Below are positions 32,294 to 39,414 of a DNA stretch of 40,224 nt, one piece after another (position 1 is the first letter of the stretch; each line of letters opens with the position of its first letter). The position numbers and the translations under genes are program-made. Under the pieces are notes generated by a model, which saw only the letters and a list, made by a program, of their open reading frames with translations, was not told where the DNA came from and searched no databases. This DNA comes from CAYGAW01 sp964347945 (GTDB taxonomy: Bacteria; Chloroflexota; Anaerolineae; UBA7937; B3-Chlor), in the NCBI GenBank assembly GCA_964347945.1, contig CAYGAW010000165.1, forward strand, positions 1 to 40,224, read 5' to 3'.

Positions 32294-33295
32294 CTATGCA
32301 CCTCCCAATAGATGACTGATCGGGATATAGAGCAAAGCTGCACCCAGCGCAGAAACCGGAATGGTGAGGAGCCATGCAATGAGGATCTCGCTAGCGACTC
32401 CCCAGCGCACCATCGATACCCGCTGAGCGGAACCTGTACCTAGGATGGAAGAACTCACAACCTGCGTGGTGCTCACGGGTCCCCCCAGCAAAGCAGAGCC
32501 CAGGATGACGCTGGCGGACGACCCTTGGGACACGAAACCATCGACCGGCCTGAGACGATAGAGGCGTGCACCCAGCGTCCGAATGATACGCCACCCACCA
32601 GATGCGATCCCTAGGGAGATGGCAAGCGCGGAAATGGCCACCACCCAGAAGGGCACAGTGAACTGTGGCAAGAAGCCGCCCGCTACCAGGCCCATGGTGA
32701 CAATCCCTATCGTCTTCTGACCATCGTTGGTGCCTTGACTCAAGGCCAAACCAACGGCCGTCAATGCCTGACCACGCTTGAAGAACCAGTTAATGCGAGG
32801 CGATGCACCGCGTGCAAGGAAGAGAACGAACCTCATACCAAGATAGCCAAAAACCAGGCCGAGTATCGGGGAAATGGCCAGGGCGAAGACTATCTTCAGA
32901 AGGCCTTCACTCTGAACCACGTCCGGTCCCGCCGCCATGACACCCGCGCCGACGATACCAGCCACCAGAGCGTGAGTCGAACTCGAAGGCAGTCCAAAGA
33001 ACCACGTGGCTGCGCTCCACCCGATAGCGCTAAGCAAAGCAGCCATCACGACATCGATGGTTATGGTCTGAGGATCAATCACATCATGGCCTATCGTGGT
33101 GGCCACGGCCACACCAAAGAGGAAGGGCGCGCAGAAGTGGGCGATCGCACTCAACGTAATCGCCCGCCGTGGACTCATGGCTCTGGACGATATCATCGTG
33201 GCCACTATGTTCGCGCTGTTCTGAAAGCCGATAAGGAAACCGAAGCTCAAGGCCACAAGGACCAGCGCCAGAGTGGAAACCTGCCAAGAAAGCAT
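32294..33295 (-). CDS. Inorganic phosphate transporter, PiT family
   Basis: A 333-residue membrane carrier of the PiT family, which moves metal-phosphate complexes or phosphate with H+ or Na+. Both signature repeats are present: GFQNSANIVATMISSRAMSP near the N-terminus and ALSQGTNDGQKTIGIVTMGL in the second half, the first having GFQNSAN where most members have GxNDxxN. GLPSSSTHALVAGIVGAG and GGPVSTTQVVSSSILGTG are the paired helical motifs. I chose ATG at 33295, since a longer frame from 33397 would run through a palindromic leader. The promoter is at 33396-33424. DUF47 and THEP1-like genes follow in the same operon. Confidence 0.92.
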   Translation of the reverse strand: MLSWQVSTLALVLVALSFGFLIGFQNSANIVATMISSRAMSPRRAITLSAIAHFCAPFLFGVAVATTIGHDVIDPQTITIDVVMAALLSAIGWSAATWFFGLPSSSTHALVAGIVGAGVMAAGPDVVQSEGLLKIVFALAISPILGLVFGYLGMRFVLFLARGASPRINWFFKRGQALTAVGLALSQGTNDGQKTIGIVTMGLVAGGFLPQFTVPFWVVAISALAISLGIASGGWRIIRTLGARLYRLRPVDGFVSQGSSASVILGSALLGGPVSTTQVVSSSILGTGSAQRVSMVRWGVASEILIAWLLTIPVSALGAALLYIPISHLLGGA

Positions 33296-33343
33296 GTTCG
33301 AATACTCCGTGGGTCGAGGGGGCGTATGACATTCATGAACAGC

Positions 33344-33367
33344 ATGGCCGGACTCGAGTCCGGCCAT
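33344..33367. repeat. Perfect 24-bp palindrome in the PiT leader
   Basis: The sequence, centred on CTCGAG with outer arms ATGGCCGGA and TCCGGCCAT, equals its own reverse complement over all 24 bases. In the PiT mRNA it would form a strong hairpin about 50 bases before the start codon, or it could bind a dimeric protein. No T-run follows, so it is not a normal terminator. Confidence 0.7.
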
Positions 33368-33395
33368 CTCGTCTACTGCCTTCTCTACTGTACAC

Positions 33396-33424
33396 ATTAT
33401 AACCTGAGGCGGATGTCAAGTCAA
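33396..33424 (-). promoter_or_regulatory. Promoter of the PiT-DUF47-NTPase operon
   Basis: On the minus strand TTGACT (33424-33419) is followed after 17 bases by a perfect TATAAT (33401-33396). The predicted start near 33389 gives a leader of about 95 bases that includes the 24-bp palindrome. Confidence 0.75.
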
Positions 33425-33469
33425 GCCGTGACCCAAGCCCCTGCCATGGCCATCCTCGAAGCCCTTCCA

Positions 33470-33498
33470 TTGCTCGCAGCGCGGTGATGTGTTAGAAT
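33470..33498 (+). promoter_or_regulatory. Promoter of the amidohydrolase / ammonia-lyase operon
   Basis: TTGCTC (33470-33475) and TAGAAT (33493-33498) are 17 bases apart, and TGT directly before the -10 makes it an extended -10 promoter. The predicted start near 33505 lies upstream of both possible starts of the M20 gene. Confidence 0.55.
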
Positions 33499-33618
33499 CC
33501 CTGGCGCCGCATCGGGTTCTCGGGCAGGGTTGACCGCTGCGAACTCGTGTCTGACGAGGGTCGATCTCTGGCCCTGAGCCAGCGTTTCTTCGAACCGGCG
33601 CCTGGACGCCAGCTACCA

Positions 33619-34842
33619 ATGACGGCCACACTGGATGGTGAGCGGCTGCTACAAGATCTTGACAGCCTCGCTGAAATCGGCGCCTCACGTGGCGGCGGGG
33701 TCAACCGCATAGCCTACACGCCGGCCGATCAAGAAGCTCGCCGACGGGTAGAATCTCAGATGCGGGAGCTGGGCCTGGAAGTGAGGACCGACCAAGCCGG
33801 CAACAGCATCGGCGTGTATCGCGGCCAAGTAGCGCAGCTGCCTGCCATCGCGCTCGGTTCCCACACTGACTCCGTGCCTGACGGAGGCCGCTACGATGGC
33901 GCCCTGGGTGTCGTGGCGGCCTTGGCATGTGTTCGGGCGCTGCACGCGAGCGATCTTCACCTTCACCATGCGGTGGAGGTGATCAACTTCGCCGCCGAGG
34001 AGTCACCGATGGGTGGCACAATAGGCAGCCGAGCCATGGTGGGGCTGCTGGATCCGGAGCTCGTTCGTGCCCAAGCGTGGGATGGCCGCCCTGTGGCCAC
34101 CCACCTCCGGTCTGCTGGCCTTGATCCTGACGCTGTGTTTGAGGCGCGCCGCCCTCAGGGCAGCCTAGCCGCCTTCCTGGAACTGCATATCGAGCAAGGC
34201 ACCACATTGGAAGCGGCTGGTCTGCCTGTGGGCGTGGTGCAAGGTATCGCGGGGATTCGCCGCTACACTGCAACTTTCCATGGTGTGGCCAACCACGCAG
34301 GCACCACCCCTATGGCAGACCGTCGCGACGCGTTGGTGATGGCCGCCCCTCTCATCATGGCGGTGCGAGACACGGCTGTCGCCCATGGAATTGTGGGCAC
34401 GGTCGGGACTTTGCAGCTGAGGCCCGGAGCGCCCAGCGTGATCCCCGGCAGGGTCGACTTGAGCGTGGAAACGAGGGGACTGGAGGAGCGAGTGCTCGAC
34501 GAGGCAGAAGCCGAACTCGAAAGGAGAGCCCGAGAGGCTGGAGCGGAATTCGGGCGCTATTCTGCGAAACCCCCAGCGATGTCCGATCCCCGCCTCGTCG
34601 CCGTGTTGACTCAAGCCTGCGACGAATTGGGACTGCCCTTTCGGCTGATGTCCAGCGGAGCGGGCCACGATGCCATGTGCATCGCCCACATCGCCCCTCA
34701 AGCCATGCTCTTCGTCCCCAGTCGAGATGGCATCAGCCACTCTCCTGAGGAATACACTGATCCAGAGAGTTGCGTGGCCGGTGCGCGGGTGCTCTTGGCC
34801 GCCCTTCTCAAACTCGACACCATCCTAGATCCTGAGGTCTGA
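33619..34842 (+). CDS. M20-family Zn amidohydrolase (N-carbamoyl-amino acid hydrolase / allantoate amidohydrolase type)
   Basis: The 407-residue protein belongs to the M20 hydrolases that cleave N-carbamoyl-L-amino acids (HyuC), allantoate (AllC) or beta-ureidopropionate. Metal-site segments are GSHTDSVPDGGRYDGALGV, AEESPMGGTIGS (the usual EExxRF is modified), LELHIEQG and the final HSPEEYT. The dimerisation lid domain lies in the middle (GIRRYTATFHGVANHAGTTP). I prefer ATG at 33619, which gives the family-like MTATLDGERLLQDLDSLAEI start; GTG at 33547 would add 24 residues, and no strong ribosome binding site helps. It heads an operon with UbiD, ammonia-lyase and hydantoinase-like genes, so it probably acts on the open-ring product of the last. 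Confidence 0.82.
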   Translation: MTATLDGERLLQDLDSLAEIGASRGGGVNRIAYTPADQEARRRVESQMRELGLEVRTDQAGNSIGVYRGQVAQLPAIALGSHTDSVPDGGRYDGALGVVAALACVRALHASDLHLHHAVEVINFAAEESPMGGTIGSRAMVGLLDPELVRAQAWDGRPVATHLRSAGLDPDAVFEARRPQGSLAAFLELHIEQGTTLEAAGLPVGVVQGIAGIRRYTATFHGVANHAGTTPMADRRDALVMAAPLIMAVRDTAVAHGIVGTVGTLQLRPGAPSVIPGRVDLSVETRGLEERVLDEAEAELERRAREAGAEFGRYSAKPPAMSDPRLVAVLTQACDELGLPFRLMSSGAGHDAMCIAHIAPQAMLFVPSRDGISHSPEEYTDPESCVAGARVLLAALLKLDTILDPEV

Positions 34843-34845
34843 AAA

Positions 34846-34911
34846 ATGGTTGACGATTCGGTCGTGGCGGCATGGCTGCCGCTGGCAGTGGTTCTGGTTG
34901 CGCAGCACTGA
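34846..34911 (+). CDS. Possible 21-residue hydrophobic small protein upstream of ubiD-like gene
   Basis: The frame from ATG at 34846 reads MVDDSVVAAWLPLAVVLVAQ plus His and stops one base before the UbiD-like start. A GAGG lies nine bases upstream, just inside the end of the M20 gene. The last 14 residues are hydrophobic. Its stop next to the UbiD ATG, which has no good ribosome binding site of its own, suggests a coupling peptide; it may also be a chance frame. Confidence 0.3.
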   Translation: MVDDSVVAAWLPLAVVLVAQH

Positions 34912-34912
34912 G

Positions 34913-36271
34913 ATGGAACAGAGCCTGCGAGCTACCTTGGCCATGTTCGAGGCCACCAATGATCTGCACTACGTCGACCGCGTCGTAGATCTGCGGTACG
35001 AACTTGGATCAGTCCTCTCTCTTCGCAAAGATGGCCAGACCCAGTTCTTTCGGAAAGTGGCGGGCTACGACATGCCAGTGGTGGGCAATGTTCTCAACAC
35101 ACGTCACAAGATCGCCCGTGGGCTGGGAGTGCAACAGTCTCAGGTGCAGAGCGCCTGCATCTCCGCCCTCGACGGAGGGATAGAACCAGAGATTGTCTCC
35201 GCAGCACCCGTTCAAGAGGTAGCACACGAGCCACCGGTGGACATTCCATCATTGCTCCCCGTCCCCACCTGGTTCGAGCGTGAGCGCGGCCCCTATGTCA
35301 CGGCCGGTGTCATTACGGCCAAAGATCCGAATACAGGTCTACGCAACGTCTCCATCGCGCGATTGCGGGTGGAGGGCGGCGACCGCTTAATGGCGGGCAT
35401 CGCACCGACCCACCACCTGAGCGAGCTTCTCAGTCGGGCGCAGGCGCGCGGAGAGTCTCTGGAGATCGCCGTCTCCATCGGCAACCACCCTGCGGTGCTA
35501 GTCGCCTCACAGATGTACGTCGATCTGGGCCACGATGAGTTCAACATCGCCGGTGGCCTCCTGGGCGAGCCCCTCCGCTTGGCCCGCTGCCGGAGCGTCG
35601 GTCTGGAAGTACCGGCCGAGGCGGAGATCGCCCTGGAAGGGGGGGTCGACACGAACGACCGCATTGAAGAGGGTCCGGTCTCCGAGTTTCCTGGCTTCTA
35701 TGTCTACTACGGCCCCGGCTATGGAGTGCGCGTCACCGCTATCACCCACCGGAGCGATCCCATCTATCAAGCGATCCTACCTGGCTACGCGCCCGAGCAC
35801 TGTCTTCTGGGCGCGGTGGCCATAGGTGCAACCACCTGCCGTGCCCTCCAGCGAGCGATGCCCAACGTGCGTCGCGTCTTCATTACGGACGGTGGCATGG
35901 GGCGCCTGCACGCTGTTGTCACCATACACAGGCCCCAGCCCGGTGAGGGCGAGCGAGCAGTCAAACTGGCTATGGAGAAATGCAACCTGCTCAAACTGGT
36001 GGTCGTCGTGGACGACCATATCGATCCGGAGGACTGGAGCCAAGTCGAATGGGTCTTGGCCACCCGCATGCGCGCCGAGCGAGATATTCTGATCTTTCCT
36101 AGCGCCAAAGCCGATCGCTGTGAACCACTAGAGCAAGATGGAACCGTCACCAAGCTGGGCATCGTGGCTACCACAGAGCCCGGCGACGGCACCGCCGGAA
36201 GCAGGTCAGAGTTGGCCCGGCCTCCACAAGAGGTTTGGGAGCGCGTACAGCGAGACCTAGAGACCTACTAA
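34913..36271 (+). CDS. UbiD-family prenyl-FMN-dependent decarboxylase
   Basis: This 452-residue protein belongs to the UbiD family, which removes or adds CO2 on alpha,beta-unsaturated or aromatic acids using prenylated FMN. Matching blocks are GLRNVSIARLRV followed by THHLSELLSRAQARGE (the cofactor and metal region, with Ile where NxGxYR is usual), IGNHPAVLVASQM, and ALEGGVDTNDRIEEGPVSEF, which carries the glutamates and arginine of the catalytic E-R-E network. The C-terminal third (VFITDGGMGRLHAVVTIH) is the normal oligomerisation domain. No ubiX-like prenyltransferase is in this window. I chose ATG at 34913. It sits 24 bases before an ammonia-lyase whose product type (an acrylate) is a fitting substrate. 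Confidence 0.83.
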   Translation: MEQSLRATLAMFEATNDLHYVDRVVDLRYELGSVLSLRKDGQTQFFRKVAGYDMPVVGNVLNTRHKIARGLGVQQSQVQSACISALDGGIEPEIVSAAPVQEVAHEPPVDIPSLLPVPTWFERERGPYVTAGVITAKDPNTGLRNVSIARLRVEGGDRLMAGIAPTHHLSELLSRAQARGESLEIAVSIGNHPAVLVASQMYVDLGHDEFNIAGGLLGEPLRLARCRSVGLEVPAEAEIALEGGVDTNDRIEEGPVSEFPGFYVYYGPGYGVRVTAITHRSDPIYQAILPGYAPEHCLLGAVAIGATTCRALQRAMPNVRRVFITDGGMGRLHAVVTIHRPQPGEGERAVKLAMEKCNLLKLVVVVDDHIDPEDWSQVEWVLATRMRAERDILIFPSAKADRCEPLEQDGTVTKLGIVATTEPGDGTAGSRSELARPPQEVWERVQRDLETY

Positions 36272-36295
36272 GGACAGAATAACGGAGAGCTAGAG

Positions 36296-37927
36296 ATGGT
36301 CATAGAGTTGGACGGACAGAGCCTCACTGCCGACGATGTCGTCGCTGTGGCCAGCGCACGACGGCAGGGCGAGCGACCAGAAGTGCGCCTCTCGCCGGAG
36401 TCAGGAGCGAAGCTGAGGCAGACAAGAGAATATGTCGAGCGACACTGGCTGAAGCCCGACGCGCCACCCATTTACGGCTTCAACACAGGCGTGGGCAAGC
36501 TGAAGGATGCAGCGATTCCACTGGAGCAGATCAAGCTGTTCCAACAGATGCTGATCAACTCACACAGCGCTGGTGTCGGCGCAGCGCTGCCGGAAGACGT
36601 GGTCAGAGCAACGCTGCTATTGAGGGCCAACACGTTCGCCCTTGGCTGCTCTGGCGTGCGCCCCGAGGTCGTGGACCGGCTGTTGGCGATGTTGAACCTC
36701 GGGGTACATCCCGTTGTTCCCGAACAGGGATCGGCGGGCGCCAGCGGTGATCTGGCCCCCTTGGCCTATCTGGCAGGGGTGCTCGTCGGCCACAGCGAGG
36801 CAGAGGCCCTCTACGATGGTCAGCGGATGCCCGCAAGACAAGCCCTGGAGGCGGCTGGAATCAGTCCGGTTCTATTTACCTTGCAGGCCAAAGAGGGGTT
36901 GGCACTGATCAACGGTAGTGCCGTCTCGTTGGCCATTGGCATCCTCGCGGCCCATGAGGCTCGCCAAACGCTCGCCCACGCTGAGATCGCCCTGGCTTTG
37001 AGCCTGGAAGCGATGCGAGGTGAGTTGGCTGCCTTGGATCCCCGCATCCACAAGGTGCGCCCGCATCCGGGCCAGATACGCTCAGCCGAAATCGTGCGCC
37101 AGATCACGGAGGGAAGCGAGCGGTGCAGTGCGGCAGCAAGACAGGTTCCCCTGCCTGACGAAGGCCGGCTGCCAGCGCAAACCATCCCGGCACGCGTGCA
37201 GGATGCCTACTCTCTGCGCTGCGCCCCACAAGTGCACGGTCCCGTGCGCGATGCGCTGGACTATGTCGACCAAATCCTGGCCACCGAGATCAACTCTGCC
37301 ACCGATAATCCGTTGGTTTTCGAGAGCGGCGGGGGTTACGACGTGCTGAGCGGTGGCAACTTCCACGGCCAGTACGTGGCGCAGGCCATGGACTTGCTAG
37401 CCATGGTGATGACCGATCTGGGCAGCATCAGCGAGCGCCGAACGAACCGCCTCCTCGATCCAACGATGAGCTACGGCCTGCCCAGCAACCTCGTGGCCAG
37501 GATGCCCGGAGTCAACACCGGCTATTCGATCGCCCATTGCTCCATGGCGGCATTGGTCACGGAGAACAAGGCCCTCTGCTGGCCGGCAAGCGTGGACTCG
37601 CTCCCCACCAAGAGTAACCAAGAGGACCACGTAAGCAATAGCACCTGGTCTGCGCGAAAAGCACGTACCGTGGTCGGCAACGTACAGCAGATTGTGGCCA
37701 CAGAACTGATCACCGCAGCCCAGGGCATCAGCATTACGGAGCCGCTCTTGCGTCAGTTCAGCTTGGGGAGAGGCAGCGCAGCCGCCCATGCAGCCGTTCG
37801 GGAGAGGATTCCGGCGGCTCTGGAGGGCGACCGCTGGCTGCACGCGGACCTGGAAGCCGCGCTCGACCTGGTGCAGAGCGGATCTGTCCTGCACGCCGTC
37901 GAAGAGGCAGTGGGCACACTGCAATAG
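36296..37927 (+). CDS. hutH: Histidine/aromatic amino acid ammonia-lyase (HutH-like)
   Basis: The 543-residue enzyme carries the MIO cofactor triad Ala149-Ser150-Gly151 in GSAGASGDLAPLAYL, which removes ammonia from L-histidine (to urocanate) or from Phe/Tyr. Tyr in IYGFNTGVG and the LINSHSAGVG block with the HAL-type histidine are present. SNQEDHVS, with Glu443, is the histidine-lyase form; phenylalanine lyases have Gln-rich NQDV-type sequence there. GGNFHGQYVAQAMD is the conserved helix. Histidine is thus the likeliest substrate, though a relative acting on another beta-aryl amino acid is possible. GGAGAG before the ATG supports the start. No hutU, hutI or hutG is seen here; its neighbours are a UbiD decarboxylase and a hydantoinase-like enzyme. 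Confidence 0.87.
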   Translation: MVIELDGQSLTADDVVAVASARRQGERPEVRLSPESGAKLRQTREYVERHWLKPDAPPIYGFNTGVGKLKDAAIPLEQIKLFQQMLINSHSAGVGAALPEDVVRATLLLRANTFALGCSGVRPEVVDRLLAMLNLGVHPVVPEQGSAGASGDLAPLAYLAGVLVGHSEAEALYDGQRMPARQALEAAGISPVLFTLQAKEGLALINGSAVSLAIGILAAHEARQTLAHAEIALALSLEAMRGELAALDPRIHKVRPHPGQIRSAEIVRQITEGSERCSAAARQVPLPDEGRLPAQTIPARVQDAYSLRCAPQVHGPVRDALDYVDQILATEINSATDNPLVFESGGGYDVLSGGNFHGQYVAQAMDLLAMVMTDLGSISERRTNRLLDPTMSYGLPSNLVARMPGVNTGYSIAHCSMAALVTENKALCWPASVDSLPTKSNQEDHVSNSTWSARKARTVVGNVQQIVATELITAAQGISITEPLLRQFSLGRGSAAAHAAVRERIPAALEGDRWLHADLEAALDLVQSGSVLHAVEEAVGTLQ

Positions 37928-37968
37928 CACGCGCCTTCTGGGGGACCGCCATTGAAGGAGGTGTTCAC

Positions 37969-39342
37969 GTGGATCTAGCCATCATCGGAGGTGAGATTAT
38001 CACGGAGCACGGACGCGTTTGTGCCGACGTGGGTATCGCCGAAGGGCGCATCGTCGCCCTTGGAGCACCAGGCACAATCAATGACGCGGCAGCGCAGATA
38101 GACGCTCGCGGCATGCTGGTCCTGCCGGGCGTCGTTGATGTCCACTTCCACTCTCGGACACCGGCCTATCCTGAGCGAGGCGACTTCTACACCGAGACGC
38201 GGGCGGCCGCGGCTGGGGGCGTCACCACCGTGTTCGAGATGCCCATCTCCAAGCCTGGCTGCGCTACACCCGAAACCTTCCGCAACCGGCGGCGATTGAT
38301 CGAGGAGCAAGCCATCATCGACGTGGCCCTCTATGGCGCGCCAGGCACACTGAACCGAGACGACGTGCTCACCATGGCGGCCGAGGGGGCCATCAGCTAC
38401 AAGATCTTCATGCATCGGCCGGTACTGGGTCGGGAAGACGAGTTCGTCGGCATCTGCCTCACCGACGATGAGGAGCTATGCCAGACTCTGGCGCTGGTGA
38501 AAGAAACGGGACGACGGCTGGTGGTCCACTGCGAAAGCGATTCCATGCTTGAGGCGGGCCTGGCCCGGATCCAGGCTGAGGGACGCACAGACCTGCAAGC
38601 CCACATGGACTCCCGCCCGCCAGTGGTGGAGGCCGTGGGCGTGGCCAGGGTGCTTACCATGGCCGAAGACGTCGGCACACCGGTGCACATCGCGCATCTG
38701 AGTTCCGCGGCTGCATTGGATGTGATCCGCCGTTATCAACGGGACGGCGTCGATGTATCCGCCGAGACCTGCCCTCATTATCTGTTCTTCACGGAAGAGG
38801 ACTATCTGCGCCTGGGGCCATACGGAAAGTACAATCCCCCCATTCGTAGCGCTGAAGACCAGCAAGCCCTGTGGCAAGGCATCGCCGACGGCACCATCAC
38901 CGTAGTCACCAGCGACCATGGTACCTACCTCGCTGAAGAGAAGGAACGAGGTCGCAATGCCACCTGGCTGGCGCCATCGGGCGGTCCCGGGGTGCAGACG
39001 CTGTTGCCCATGATGATGACCGCCGCTCTCGAGGGGCGCCTCTCCGTGGAACAGGTCGTCCGCCTTACCAGCGCCGAGCCAGCTCGGCTCTTTGGCCTCT
39101 CGGGGCGCAAAGGCACTGTGGCACCGGGCGCCGATGCCGACATCTGCATCTACGATCCGCGTCCCCACACAGTCATGACACGGGACAGGATGTGGAGCAA
39201 GGCCCGAGATGTCGACAAGCTCCACGAAGGTTTATCCTTGCAGGGAGAAGTGGCGGCCACGATCTCCGCGGGCCAGATCGTCTTCAGACAGGGCGAAATA
39301 CTAGCATCGGCCGGCAGCGGGCGCTTCATATCCCCTGGCTGA
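37969..39342 (+). CDS. Cyclic amidohydrolase (hydantoinase/allantoinase/dihydroorotase family)
   Basis: A 457-residue TIM-barrel amidohydrolase with a binuclear metal site: His59-x-His61 in DVHFHS, carboxylated Lys145 in SYKIFMH, the His in VVHCES, the HIAHLSS histidine, and Asp in TSDHGTY. ETCPHYLFF and KYNPPIRS resemble allantoinase (AllB) and hydantoinase more than pyrimidine dihydroorotase. The reaction would be ring opening of a five- or six-membered cyclic amide. GGAGG seven bases before the GTG start is a strong ribosome binding site. It follows the ammonia-lyase by 41 bases. Together with the M20 enzyme it gives a classic ring-opening plus decarbamoylation pair, either hydantoin to amino acid or allantoin to ureidoglycine. 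Confidence 0.87.
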   Translation: MDLAIIGGEIITEHGRVCADVGIAEGRIVALGAPGTINDAAAQIDARGMLVLPGVVDVHFHSRTPAYPERGDFYTETRAAAAGGVTTVFEMPISKPGCATPETFRNRRRLIEEQAIIDVALYGAPGTLNRDDVLTMAAEGAISYKIFMHRPVLGREDEFVGICLTDDEELCQTLALVKETGRRLVVHCESDSMLEAGLARIQAEGRTDLQAHMDSRPPVVEAVGVARVLTMAEDVGTPVHIAHLSSAAALDVIRRYQRDGVDVSAETCPHYLFFTEEDYLRLGPYGKYNPPIRSAEDQQALWQGIADGTITVVTSDHGTYLAEEKERGRNATWLAPSGGPGVQTLLPMMMTAALEGRLSVEQVVRLTSAEPARLFGLSGRKGTVAPGADADICIYDPRPHTVMTRDRMWSKARDVDKLHEGLSLQGEVAATISAGQIVFRQGEILASAGSGRFISPG

Positions 39343-39414
39343 CGGCGCTTAGAGGCTTCCAGACCCAAAGGCCGGCGTCGTCAGCCGAGTCAGCGGCATT
39401 TGGACGCACAAGAG

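Larger units (their letters stand above)
33296..33618. other. Divergent regulatory region between PiT and M20 operons
   Basis: This gap holds no recognised gene. It carries a minus-strand promoter, a perfect 24-bp palindrome in the PiT leader and a plus-strand promoter for the amidohydrolase operon. Confidence 0.6.

Noticed and set aside
33396..33419. TTGACA directly paired with TATAAT in the PiT promoter
   Set aside because: The TTGACA copy leaves only a 12-base spacer; the overlapping TTGACT gives 17 bases and was used instead.
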